Source: DATARH01 sp046724035 (GTDB lineage: Bacteria; Pseudomonadota; Alphaproteobacteria; ATCC43930; CGMCC-115725). Taken from it: DNA of 43,179 nucleotides. Positions within the stretch are counted from its first letter, which is position 1, and each line of letters opens with the position of its first letter. Shown here in pieces: positions 35,850 through 43,179 of this stretch. The notes beneath the pieces were generated by a model. It did no database searches. It saw nothing but the letters and a program-made list of their open reading frames with translations, and was not told where the DNA came from. The DNA lies in NCBI GenBank assembly GCA_046724035.1, contig JBKOVT010000061.1:1-43179 (forward strand), read 5' to 3'. A program made the position numbers and the translations under genes.

Positions 35850-36088
35850 CGCGGCGAAGCGCGTCTCCGCGTCCCTCCATGATCGTGCCCGCGTTCGAGA
35901 CCACCCGGGCGCTCGCCTCACCGTGCCGCCATCGCTGCTCGCCTGGGCCGACGAGGGTCATTGAGTGAGGCGCCGCTGTTTCCCTGTCGGGGATTGATGC
36001 TAGCCTTGATCTCAGGCATCATCGATATAAGTCAGCATTGTTGACCGGCCCAGTGGCTTACAGGCGCCGGGATGCTTCAGGGAAATGG
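35850..36088. other. gltB-gltD spacer
   Basis: The gap is 239 bp and contains no convincing gene. A TTGATC box and a TATAAG box occur (36006-36031) but only 14 nt apart, too close for a good sigma70 promoter. If gltD has its own promoter, it lies here. Confidence 0.4.
36079..36085 (+). promoter_or_regulatory. Shine-Dalgarno deciding the gltD start
   Basis: AGGGAAA lies just before ATG 36089 with about 6 nt between AGGG and the start. The in-frame TTG 36038 has no such site and adds a non-homologous stretch. Confidence 0.6.
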
Positions 36089-37540
36089 ATGGGCAAGCCG
36101 ACCGGGTTTCTTGAGGTCGAGCGCGCCGATCGCGGCTATGAGAAGCCGGCGGCGCGCAAAAAGAGCTGGAAGGAGTTCGTCAAACCTCTTCCGGAACCGG
36201 CCCTGCGCGCCCAGGCGTCGCGTTGCATGGATTGCGGCATCCCGTTCTGTCACGAGGGCTGCCCGGTCAACAACCTGATCCCAGACTGGAACAATCTGGT
36301 CTATCGCGACCAGTGGCAGCAGGCGCTCATTGCCCTGCACTCGACCAACAATTTTCCGGAATTCACCGGCCGCATCTGCCCGGCGCCCTGCGAGGCCTCC
36401 TGCACGCTCAACATCGACGACAACCCGGTGACGATCAAGACGATCGAATGTGCGATTGTCGATCGCGGCTGGCAGGAGGGCTGGATACAGCCATCGCCGC
36501 CGGCGCGCCGCACCGGGAAACGCGTCGCGGTCGTCGGCTCCGGGCCCGCGGGCATGGCCTGCGCCCAGCAATTGGCGCGCGCCGGGCATTCTGTGAGCTT
36601 GTTCGAGAAGGCCGATCGCATCGGCGGCTTGCTGCGCTACGGCATCCCCGATTTCAAGATGGAGAAAGGGCTGGTCGATCGTCGCGTCGAGCAGATGGCC
36701 GCCGAGGGGGTCGAATTCCGCACCTCCGTCGAGGTTGGGACGGATATCGGCATCGATGCGCTGCTCGCCGAATACGACGCGCTCGCCTTGACCGGCGGCG
36801 CCGAATTGCCGCGCGATTTGGAAGTACCCGGGCGCGACCTCGCCGGCATCCATTTCGCGATGGATTATCTGCCGCAGCAGAACAAGCATGTCGCCGGGGA
36901 TCCCGAGCCCGTCGCCGCGCCGCAGGGCACGATCACCGCGAAGGGCAAGCATGTCATCGTCATCGGCGGCGGCGACACCGGATCCGACTGCATCGGCACC
37001 GCCAACCGCCAGGGCGCGAAATCGATCACCCAGATCGAAATCCTGCCAAAGCCGCCGGACAAGGAGAACAAGGCGCTGGTCTGGCCGGACTGGCCATTGA
37101 AGCTGCGCACCTCATCGTCGCAAGAGGAGGGCTGTCAGCGCGAATGGGCCGTGTTGACGAAACGCGCGATCGGCCGGAACGGACACGTCGAGAAGCTGGA
37201 ATGCGTCCGGGTCGAGTGGATGCAGAGCCCGGATGGCCGTTGGGCGATGCAGGAGGTGCCGAACAGCAGCTTCGAGCTGAAGGCCGATCTTGTCTTGCTC
37301 GCGATGGGTTTCCTCGGCCCGCGCAAGGCCGGCATGATCGAGCAGGCGGGCATCACGCTCGATCCGCGCGGCAACATCGCGGCCAACACGTTCGACTACA
37401 AAACCTCCGCGCCGAAAATCTTCTCGGCCGGCGACATGCGGCGCGGCCAGTCATTGGTCGTCTGGGCGATCCGCGAAGGCCGCCAATGCGCCCGCGCGAT
37501 CGACGAATTCCTGATGGGCTCGAGCCTCCTGCCGCGCTGA
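36089..37540 (+). CDS. gltD: Glutamate synthase (NADPH) small subunit
   Basis: GltD, 483 aa, takes electrons from NADPH through FAD and two 4Fe-4S clusters to GltB. N-terminal cluster cysteines are Cys46, Cys49, Cys54 and Cys58 (C-M-D-C-G-I-P-F-C-H-E-G-C) and Cys97, Cys101 and Cys105 (C-P-A-P-C-E-A-S-C). The FAD motif is V-V-G-S-G-P-A-G-M-A (about 150-159). The NADPH motif is V-I-G-G-G-D-T-G-S-D. The end reads G-D-M-R-R-G-Q-S-L-V-V-W-A, the conserved FAD-binding tail. MGKPTGFLEVER is the standard family start. It converges on the peptide-type permease gene with 5 bp between stops. Confidence 0.97.
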   Translation: MGKPTGFLEVERADRGYEKPAARKKSWKEFVKPLPEPALRAQASRCMDCGIPFCHEGCPVNNLIPDWNNLVYRDQWQQALIALHSTNNFPEFTGRICPAPCEASCTLNIDDNPVTIKTIECAIVDRGWQEGWIQPSPPARRTGKRVAVVGSGPAGMACAQQLARAGHSVSLFEKADRIGGLLRYGIPDFKMEKGLVDRRVEQMAAEGVEFRTSVEVGTDIGIDALLAEYDALALTGGAELPRDLEVPGRDLAGIHFAMDYLPQQNKHVAGDPEPVAAPQGTITAKGKHVIVIGGGDTGSDCIGTANRQGAKSITQIEILPKPPDKENKALVWPDWPLKLRTSSSQEEGCQREWAVLTKRAIGRNGHVEKLECVRVEWMQSPDGRWAMQEVPNSSFELKADLVLLAMGFLGPRKAGMIEQAGITLDPRGNIAANTFDYKTSAPKIFSAGDMRRGQSLVVWAIREGRQCARAIDEFLMGSSLLPR

Positions 37541-37545
37541 CCGCG

Positions 37546-38430
37546 TCAGTCCCGCCGCGGATCGAGCGCATCGCGCAACCCGTCGCCGAACAGGTTCAGC
37601 GACAACACGAGGCTGAAGATCGCCAGCCCCGGCCAGATCGACATCCACGGCGCCTGGGTCATGAAGTTTCGGGCGGTGTTCAGCATGCTGCCCCAGCTCG
37701 GGTTGGGTGGCTGCTGCCCGAGCCCGAGAAACGAGAGGCTCGCCTCGGCGATGATCGCCGCCGCCGTTGCGAGAGTCGCCTGCACGAGCAGCGGTGGTAC
37801 GATGTTCGGCAGGATATGCCGCAACACGATGCGGATCTGCGGATTGCCGACGGCGCGTGCCGCCTCGATGTAGTCCTCGTGCTTCACCGACAGCACTTGC
37901 GCGCGCGTCATTCGCGCGAAGATCGGCATCTGCGTGATCCCGATCGCGATCATCGCATTTGTCAGGCTGGGGCCCAGAAACGCGGCGAGCGCGATCGCCA
38001 GGATCAGAAACGGGATCGCCAGCATCGCATCGACAAGGCGCATGACCGTGGCGTCGAGCGCGCCGCCGGCATAACCGCTTAGAAGCCCGATCGGCACACC
38101 GACCGCGAGCGCCAGCATGACCGACACCAGCCCCGCCAGCAGTGAGGCGCGGCCTCCCCAGACGATGCGCGCCAAGACATCGCGCCCGATATCGTCGGTG
38201 CCGAAGAGATGCGCCGCGGAAGGCGGCTTGCGCACCGCGGACCAACTCGTCGCCAACGGATCGTAGGGTGAGATCAACGGCGCCGCCGCGGCAAGGAGGA
38301 TGAAGAACAGGACGACGGCGAGCCCGATCATTGCGGCGCGGCGCTTCACCAGACGCCGCAGCGCGCGCTGCCAGGGCGGCTCGCCGAGAGCCTCTTCCGT
38401 AGAAACGCGGTCGAGCGTCTGCGCCGTCAT
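37546..38430 (-). CDS. Peptide/nickel-type ABC permease (DppC-like)
   Basis: Second inner-membrane permease of a DppBC-type importer, 294 aa. It has an N-terminal cytoplasmic tail, about six membrane segments starting at AAMIGLAVVLFFILLAAAAPLI, and the DppC block L-F-G-T-D-D-I-G-R-D-V-L-A-R. The EAA loop contacting the ATPase is A-A-R-A-V-G-N-P-Q-I-R-I-V-L-R-H. ATG 38430 overlaps the partner permease stop (ATGA). A much longer frame continues upstream but lies inside the partner gene and is not coding. Substrates in the family include peptides, nickel, opines and glutathione; the binding protein here does not decide among them. No ATP-binding subunit gene follows. Confidence 0.93.
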   Translation of the reverse strand: MTAQTLDRVSTEEALGEPPWQRALRRLVKRRAAMIGLAVVLFFILLAAAAPLISPYDPLATSWSAVRKPPSAAHLFGTDDIGRDVLARIVWGGRASLLAGLVSVMLALAVGVPIGLLSGYAGGALDATVMRLVDAMLAIPFLILAIALAAFLGPSLTNAMIAIGITQMPIFARMTRAQVLSVKHEDYIEAARAVGNPQIRIVLRHILPNIVPPLLVQATLATAAAIIAEASLSFLGLGQQPPNPSWGSMLNTARNFMTQAPWMSIWPGLAIFSLVLSLNLFGDGLRDALDPRRD

Positions 38431-39368
38431 GTGCGCAGCCGCGGGTTCAGCACGACATAGGCGAGGTCGGCGAAGAGGTTCAGCATGATGTACGCGAAGG
38501 CGGTGAACAACACGACGCCCTGCACGACCGCATAGTCGCGGTTGAACACGGCATCGACGATCAATTTTCCGAAGCCGGGGATTGTGAACACCTGTTCCGT
38601 CAATACCGCGCCGGAGAGCAGCGCGCCGAAATCGAGCGCCGCCAAGGTCACCACCGGGATCAGCGCGTTGCGAAAGGCATGCCGCAGGATGACGCGTATC
38701 TCGGGAAGCCCCTTGGCGCGCGCGGTCCGGACGTAATCCATGCCGAGCACCTGCAGCATTGCGCTGCGCGTATGCCGCATCATTCCCGCCGCAAAGAAAT
38801 TGCCGAGCACGAAGGCGGGCATGATCAGGGTCAACAGATTCTGCCTGAGGCTCTCGCCCGGGCTGACAAACCCCGAGGCGGGCAGCAGCTCCAATTCGAC
38901 TGAGAACAGCAGGATCAACAAGATGCCGAGCCAGAAATTCGGGATCGAGAGACCCCATAGCGCCGCCATCGTCGTTCCGTAATCGATCGCAGTGCCGTTC
39001 TTGACGGCCGCGATGATCCCGGCCGGGATACCGATCGAGAGGGAGATCAGCACCGCGATCAGCGCCAATTCGCCGGTGACTGGCAGTTTCTCGGCGATCA
39101 GGTCGAGCACCGGCCGCTTGATGCGGATCGACTCGCCGAGATCGCCCTGCGCGACACCCTTCACCCACAGCGCGTAGCGCACCGGCAACGGCTCATCGAG
39201 GTGATATTTCTGACGGGTGAATGCGATGACCGCGGGGTCGCGATCTTCGCCCGCAAGCGCCGTCGCCGGATCGCCGGGTAACAATTGCTGCAGCCCGAAG
39301 ATCAGCAGCGACACAAAAAACAATGTCGGGACGATCAGCGCAATCCGGCGCAGCAGAAACGTGGTCAT
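38427..39368 (-). CDS. Peptide/nickel-type ABC permease (DppB-like)
   Basis: First permease of the importer, 313 aa. It has a membrane segment at the very N-terminus (LLRRIALIVPTLFFVSLLIF), the family block L-P-G-D-P-A-T-A-L, about six segments in total, and the EAA loop A-R-A-K-G-L-P-E-I-R-V-I-L-R-H. It heterodimerizes with the DppC-like protein to form the channel. ATG 39368 lies 10 nt after the binding-protein stop; a TTG one codon earlier is possible. Gene order binding protein - DppB - DppC is standard, but DppD/DppF ATPases are missing. Confidence 0.94.
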   Translation of the reverse strand: MTTFLLRRIALIVPTLFFVSLLIFGLQQLLPGDPATALAGEDRDPAVIAFTRQKYHLDEPLPVRYALWVKGVAQGDLGESIRIKRPVLDLIAEKLPVTGELALIAVLISLSIGIPAGIIAAVKNGTAIDYGTTMAALWGLSIPNFWLGILLILLFSVELELLPASGFVSPGESLRQNLLTLIMPAFVLGNFFAAGMMRHTRSAMLQVLGMDYVRTARAKGLPEIRVILRHAFRNALIPVVTLAALDFGALLSGAVLTEQVFTIPGFGKLIVDAVFNRDYAVVQGVVLFTAFAYIMLNLFADLAYVVLNPRLRT

Positions 39369-39378
39369 CAATCAAACA

Positions 39379-40896
39379 TCACTGCAGCTTGATCCCCTGC
39401 GGGCGGATCAAACCGTCGGGATAGGGCGTGAACCCGGCAAGCTTCGCGCTCATGCCGTACAGATATTTGTTGTGCCACAGATAGATCAGCGGCCGGTCGG
39501 CCAAGACGCGCTCGGCGACTTTCGCGTAATGCGGCATGCGCTCAACCGGGTCGCCGGTCTGGCGCGCCGCATCGAGCTCGCGGTCGAGATCAGGGTTGCA
39601 GTAATGCCCGGTGTTGAGCGCCGGTGGCGCCTTGCAGGCGACGAAATTGTAGATGTTGCCATCGGGATCGGTGCGGCCGCTCCAGCCGATCAGATACGCC
39701 TCGTAATCGCCTTTCACCGCCAGATCCAATGACGAGGCAAACTCGGTCGCCTGTATCTTGATGTCGAAGCCGCTTTCCGCCGCCATGGACTGGATGACCT
39801 GCGCCGCCTGCAACAGTTCGGGGGTGGTCGGCACCGTCATCGTGACGCTCGGATGCGGCATGTTTGCCGCTGCGAGCAATTGCTTCGCCTTGGCGATATC
39901 GCGCTCCGGGATCGGCAGCGACTTGACGTAATAGGGGTTGCTCGGCGGAACCCACTGATTGCCGGGCTGGAACAGCCCGTTGAACACGACCTGGTTCAAG
40001 GCGGCGCGGTCGATCGTCAATTCGAGCGCCTGTCTGACGCGCGCGTCCTGGCCGAGCGGATTTTTCGCGCGCGGGCCGTTATCGAGATTGGTCGTGATCC
40101 CGGTGTAGCCGAGCCCGGTGATCTCGGCCAGCTTCAGCCGCCCGTCCTTCTTCACCGCATCGACATCGGTCGCCGCGACACGCTCGATCAAATCGAGCCC
40201 GCCTGATTGCAGATTGGCGAGACGCACCGTCGAGTCGACGATCGGCAGGAACACGATCCGGTCGAAATGGATCGCGCTCTTGTTCCAGTAATCCGGAAAG
40301 CGGTCGAGCACGATACGGTCCTGCGCGACCCGCTCGGTGAATTTGTACGGCCCGGCGCAAACCGGATGGCTGCTGAACTCGCCCGCCGCCTGCGCCGCTT
40401 TCGGCGACACGATCATGCCGGCACGGTCGCTCAGTTGCGCGAGCAGCGGCGCGAAGGGCGCCGACAGCACGAGCTTCACCGTGTGGTCGTCGATGATGTC
40501 GATGCCGGTGACAGCGCTAATCTCGGCCTTGCGGGTCGAGCCGGGCAGGTTGAGATGACGCTCGAGACTGAATTTGACGGCAGCGGCGTCGAGCGGCTCG
40601 CCGTCGTGAAACTTGACCCCCTGCCGGATCTTCATGACCAGGCGCTTGTTGCCGTCGGTCCACTGCCACTCGGTGGCGAGCTGCGGCACGACGTCGAGCT
40701 CGGGACTGATATCGACGAGCTTGTCGCACAAGGACGCAAAGACGATGCGGCCGACATAGGTGCGCGCCAAGGTCGGGTCCAACAGGTCGGGGTCCTCGGC
40801 GAGCCCGATCCGCAAGCTCGTCTGGGCCGAAGCGCCGGCCAGAAACGCCGACAACGCCAGACCAAATCCGGCCAATAGGCATTTGCGTATCAACAT
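39379..40896 (-). CDS. Family 5 extracytoplasmic substrate-binding protein
   Basis: DppA/OppA-type binding protein, 505 aa. The signal peptide is MLIRKCLLAGFGLALSAFLA with cleavage near GASAQ; there is no lipobox, so it should be free in the periplasm. Family marks are R-I-G-L-A-E-D-P-D-L-L-D-P-T near the mature N-terminus, V-K-F-H-D-G-E-P-L-D-A-A-A-V near 95, A-G-P-Y-K-F near 180, and a C-terminal Y-L-W-H-N-K-Y-L-Y-G-M-S segment. It captures a peptide-like or other polar ligand for the DppBC-like channel. AGGGGAACAG precedes ATG 40896. It begins 29 bp after a hybrid histidine kinase gene on the same strand, so kinase and transporter may share a transcript. Confidence 0.94.
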   Translation of the reverse strand: MLIRKCLLAGFGLALSAFLAGASAQTSLRIGLAEDPDLLDPTLARTYVGRIVFASLCDKLVDISPELDVVPQLATEWQWTDGNKRLVMKIRQGVKFHDGEPLDAAAVKFSLERHLNLPGSTRKAEISAVTGIDIIDDHTVKLVLSAPFAPLLAQLSDRAGMIVSPKAAQAAGEFSSHPVCAGPYKFTERVAQDRIVLDRFPDYWNKSAIHFDRIVFLPIVDSTVRLANLQSGGLDLIERVAATDVDAVKKDGRLKLAEITGLGYTGITTNLDNGPRAKNPLGQDARVRQALELTIDRAALNQVVFNGLFQPGNQWVPPSNPYYVKSLPIPERDIAKAKQLLAAANMPHPSVTMTVPTTPELLQAAQVIQSMAAESGFDIKIQATEFASSLDLAVKGDYEAYLIGWSGRTDPDGNIYNFVACKAPPALNTGHYCNPDLDRELDAARQTGDPVERMPHYAKVAERVLADRPLIYLWHNKYLYGMSAKLAGFTPYPDGLIRPQGIKLQ

Positions 40897-40925
40897 CTCT
40901 GTTCCCCTGATTTCCGGCCGGCGGC

Positions 40926-42578
40926 CTAGCGCGTGTCGCGGAGCTTGCGGCGCTTTCGAGAATCGCGGCCGAGCGGCACGACATTCCGGCTCTCGGCGTA
41001 GCGGTTGCGTTCGAGGGCGCGGTTCACTGCGGTCGCCAATTCGGACATGCGGAACGGTTTCCGGATCAGCGGGTCGTCATCGGTTTCAACTCCGGTCACC
41101 GCGGCATCCGCGTATCCGGTGACATAGAGAACCCGCAACCCCGGCCACCGCTCGCGAGCGCGGCGCACCGTCTCGATGCCGTTCAGCCCCGGCATCGCGA
41201 TGTCGACGATCACCAACTCATAGATCTCGCCGCGCGCGAGAGCGTCCAGGGCCGCCTGCCCGCTGGCAGCCTCGGCAACGCCGTAGCCGATCTGCCGCAG
41301 CATCTCGGCCGTGACCGCGCGCACCGCCGCATCGTCATCGACCACCAGAACGCGTCCGCCGGCTCCGGCCCGTTTGTCAGCCTCGGGTTGTGTCGCGCTC
41401 TGCTCGGGTGCCGGGTTCGTTCGCGGCAAATAAAGATGCACCGCGGTGCCGGCGCCGACCCGGCTTTCGATCTCCAAGGCGCCATTCGATTGGCGCATGA
41501 CGCCATATACTTGGCTCAATCCAAGGCCGCTCCCCTTGCCAAGTTCCTTTGTCGTAAAGAATGGCTCGACGGCCGACAGCCGCACCTCCTCCGTCATGCC
41601 GCCGCCGGTGTCGCGCACCGAGAGGCAGATGCAGTCCCGGCCCGCGATCTCGTCCGGCGCCGCGCCGGCGGCGCCATCGATATTGCGTGTCTCGATTGTC
41701 AAGGTGCCGCCGAGCGGCATCGCATCGCGCGCATTGATCGCGAGATTGAGCACCGCGATCTCGATCTGCGTCGGATCGACGAGCGCTGGCCATAAACCGG
41801 GCATCAGGCGGGCACGGACCTGCACCGTCGGACCGATCGTGCGCGCCAACAGGTCGCGCATGCCGTCGATGACGCCGTTCAGGTCGGTGCTTCGCAACTG
41901 CAGCCGCTGGCCGCGCGAGAACGCCAGCAATTGCTCGGTCAACCTGGCGCCGTTTTGAGCGGCGCGTTGCGCCGCCGCGACAAAGCCCGCAGTACTGCCG
42001 TCGGCCGGCAGGCGCGTGGCGAGCAGCTCAAGGTTGCCGACGATCGCGGTCAACAGATTGTTGAAATCGTGCGCCAGCCCGCCGGTCAGGTGGCCGACCG
42101 CTTCCATTTTCTGCGACTGGCGCAGCTGCTCCTGCATCGCCTCGCGCTCGGTGATGTCGCGCGCCGTCGACATGATGAAATAGTCGCCGTCCTGCTTCTC
42201 GGGCGCCCGCACGAACATGACATCGATGATGCGGGTCCGGCCCGCCAGCGTGCGGCGCGCGCTGTAGCGCTGCGTCTCGCCGGTCTCGATGCAGGCGCGC
42301 ATATGCCGCAGCGGCAGCTGGGCCTGCTCGACCCCGAGGATCTCCTCAAGGGCGCGTCCGATCACCTGGTCGGGGCTGAGCCCATAGGCGTGCGCCGTCG
42401 CCCGGTTGAGGTCCTCGTAGATGAAGCGGCCGTCCTTGGTGGCGCGGAACAGGGTCAGCCAATCGGGGGAATTGTCGAAGAACGCCCGCATCTGCGAGCG
42501 GCTCGCCTCGCGGTGGCGAGCGCCGCCCTTGCCCGCTCCGGTCCCGCGGGCGGGGTGCGCTCGAAGCGGCCTCTTCAC
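40926..42578 (-). CDS. Soluble PAS hybrid sensor histidine kinase
   Basis: A 550-aa kinase with no membrane segment: a basic N-terminus of about 28 residues, one PAS domain at about 30-145 (MRAFFDNSPDWLTLFRATKD), and a phosphoacceptor helix with His170 (G-L-A-H170-D-F-N-N). The HATPase domain has N-A-R-D-A-M, D-T-G-G-G-M and G-S-G-L-G-L-S-Q-V-Y-G. A C-terminal receiver has V-V-D-D-D, Asp459 (I-V-D-I-A-M-P-G) and Lys507 (R-K-P-F). The basic tail VVPLGRDSRKRRKL echoes the VVPLRP tail of the other hybrid kinase in the window. The start is GTG 42578, set by GGAGAGGG directly upstream. It heads the unit with the peptide-type transporter and may tune its expression through an unlinked regulator. 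Confidence 0.92.
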   Translation of the reverse strand: MKRPLRAHPARGTGAGKGGARHREASRSQMRAFFDNSPDWLTLFRATKDGRFIYEDLNRATAHAYGLSPDQVIGRALEEILGVEQAQLPLRHMRACIETGETQRYSARRTLAGRTRIIDVMFVRAPEKQDGDYFIMSTARDITEREAMQEQLRQSQKMEAVGHLTGGLAHDFNNLLTAIVGNLELLATRLPADGSTAGFVAAAQRAAQNGARLTEQLLAFSRGQRLQLRSTDLNGVIDGMRDLLARTIGPTVQVRARLMPGLWPALVDPTQIEIAVLNLAINARDAMPLGGTLTIETRNIDGAAGAAPDEIAGRDCICLSVRDTGGGMTEEVRLSAVEPFFTTKELGKGSGLGLSQVYGVMRQSNGALEIESRVGAGTAVHLYLPRTNPAPEQSATQPEADKRAGAGGRVLVVDDDAAVRAVTAEMLRQIGYGVAEAASGQAALDALARGEIYELVIVDIAMPGLNGIETVRRARERWPGLRVLYVTGYADAAVTGVETDDDPLIRKPFRMSELATAVNRALERNRYAESRNVVPLGRDSRKRRKLRDTR

Positions 42579-42813
42579 ATCCCTCTCCGCCAGCTTGGTG
42601 CCCCGCCATCATATTCCAGCGATTGGCCTTATTCACCCTTCCATCGCCGGGTATCGGCCGGTGCTATTCGGGAGGCGGCCAACCTTGGCGAGCCGGTAGG
42701 AGCGGTGGGCAAGGGAATGGGTTTCGCTTTGATCGAGAGAGCGCACCGCTGCGTTTTCTGCTAAAATGACATCAAATGCGGCGAAGGGCGCCGCTTTCCC
42801 AAGGAGTGGCACG
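42579..42813. other. Divergent promoter region, kinase / dioxygenase
   Basis: This 235-bp region drives the minus-strand kinase unit and the plus-strand dioxygenase. Toward the dioxygenase there is a TAAAAT -10-like box (42762-42767) without a clear -35. After it comes a 6-bp hairpin GCGGCG/CGCCGC with an AAGGG loop (42778-42794) and then the ribosome site AAGGAG at 42801. The hairpin between promoter-like box and ribosome site could modulate translation. No strong promoter is visible toward the kinase. Confidence 0.4.
42581..42588 (-). promoter_or_regulatory. Shine-Dalgarno deciding the GTG start
   Basis: On the minus strand this reads GGAGAGGG, 2 nt (6 nt from GGAG) before GTG 42578. It supports the non-ATG start of the hybrid kinase. 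Confidence 0.6.
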
Positions 42814-43179
42814 ATGGGCGATATCCTCGGTATCGGCGTCACGCATTACCCCGGGCTCATCCAGCCCGACCGGCAGATGGCCGGGCTTCTCGACCGCACG
42901 CTGAAGAGCGAGCAGGTTCCCGAGGAGCTGAAAGACCCGGCGCGCTGGCCCGAGCCGATGCGCAAGGAATGGGCCGACCCGGTCGCCGCCGCGGCCGAGC
43001 ATCGAAGGCGCCTCGTCGCCGGCTTTCGCAAATGCCGCGAGGCATTGGACGCGTTCAACCCCGATGTCGTGCTGATCTGGGGCGACGACCAATACGAGAA
43101 TTTCCGCGAGGACGGCGTCCCGTCCTTCTGCGTCTTCGCGGTCGACGGCATCGACTCGAAGCCCTATGCGCGAGCGGGC
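42814..43179 (+). CDS. LigB-type extradiol dioxygenase (3' end cut by window edge)
   Basis: The first 122 residues of a class III (LigB superfamily) extradiol ring-cleavage dioxygenase-like protein; the frame is open to the last base. The start is ATG 42814 with AAGGAG 7 nt upstream. The N-terminal block I-G-V-T-H-Y-P-G-L carries the first iron-ligand His of the family (a G-x-x-H-x-P-G form). The V-V-L-I-W-G-D-D-Q-Y-E-N-F segment corresponds to the V-V-x-G-x-D-x-x-x-N-F block of extradiol enzymes. Such proteins cleave catechol or protocatechuate rings, or act on other ring or lactone substrates. Later iron and catalytic residues lie outside the window, so activity cannot be checked. Confidence 0.85.
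   Translation, partial: MGDILGIGVTHYPGLIQPDRQMAGLLDRTLKSEQVPEELKDPARWPEPMRKEWADPVAAAAEHRRRLVAGFRKCREALDAFNPDVVLIWGDDQYENFREDGVPSFCVFAVDGIDSKPYARAG

Noticed and set aside
35879..35968. A 29-codon open frame after gltB.
   Set aside because: No ribosome site, odd composition and no resemblance to any family I know.
36006..36031. TTGATC and TATAAG boxes before gltD as a promoter.
   Set aside because: The spacer is only 14 nt, too short for a normal sigma70 promoter.
38431..39168. A long in-frame extension upstream of the DppC-like permease.
   Set aside because: It lies inside the DppB-like gene in a different frame and is Arg/Gly-rich. ATG 38430 overlaps the partner stop as expected.

Overview
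The window is GC-rich chromosomal DNA, gene-dense and uninterrupted by mobile elements, tRNAs, rRNAs or CRISPR arrays. Gene content and order point to an alphaproteobacterium with an oxidative, organic-acid-using lifestyle. The main clues are thrB next to rnhA, an alphaproteobacterial-type GltB/GltD pair, several acyl-CoA dehydrogenase-fold enzymes, ABC substrate-binding proteins, pirin and YifB/ComM. This placement is inferred from gene families, not from a marker gene. All genes look intact except the two cut by the window edges: an RraA-family protein at the left and a LigB-type extradiol dioxygenase at the right.

Layout. (1) 1-4521: RraA-family end, then two tandem paralogous Kup potassium transporters on the minus strand. 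(2) 4806-8957: a PhzS-like flavin monooxygenase on the minus strand, and a plus-strand set of methyltransferase, FrdA/SdhA-like flavoprotein and a very short 2Fe-2S protein. Both junctions in that set are ATGA stop-start overlaps. (3) 9058-11079: an unusual basic protein with two AT-hooks, an Arg/Ala/Thr-rich tail and a C-terminal helical domain, converging on rnhA and thrB. (4) 11204-13340: a dual-CDGSH iron-sulfur protein, a lipoprotein and a Tat-exported SMP-30 lactonase. (5) 13337-16286 (minus): HpcH/HpaI aldolase, DMT exporter and acyl-CoA dehydrogenase.

(6) 16409-22581 (plus) is a catabolic run: CurA/PTGR-like enone reductase, group D flavin monooxygenase, ACAD10/11-type acyl-CoA dehydrogenase, ACAD10/11-type APH-fold kinase, HAD hydrolase and class II aldolase. 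The dehydrogenase and kinase are separate-gene counterparts of two domains fused in animal ACAD10/ACAD11, so a 4-hydroxyacyl-CoA (phosphorylate, then rearrange) pathway is the leading inference. A 116-bp imperfect palindrome sits between the two genes. (7) 22689-27162: comM, a soluble hybrid histidine kinase and a small iron-permease-family membrane protein.

(8) 27297-30936: pirin, then divergently an ABC_sub_bind periplasmic protein translationally coupled to a membrane-bound class III nucleotidyl cyclase, with a 29-bp palindrome in the divergent promoter region. (9) 31194-37540: gltB and gltD (NADPH glutamate synthase). (10) 37546-42578 (minus): a second soluble hybrid histidine kinase followed by a peptide-type ABC importer (binding protein and two permeases, no ATPase genes). 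(11) 42814 to the edge: start of an extradiol dioxygenase.

The strongest candidates for under-described biology are the ACAD/kinase/HAD run, the binding-protein/cyclase pair, and the AT-hook plus histone H1-like protein.
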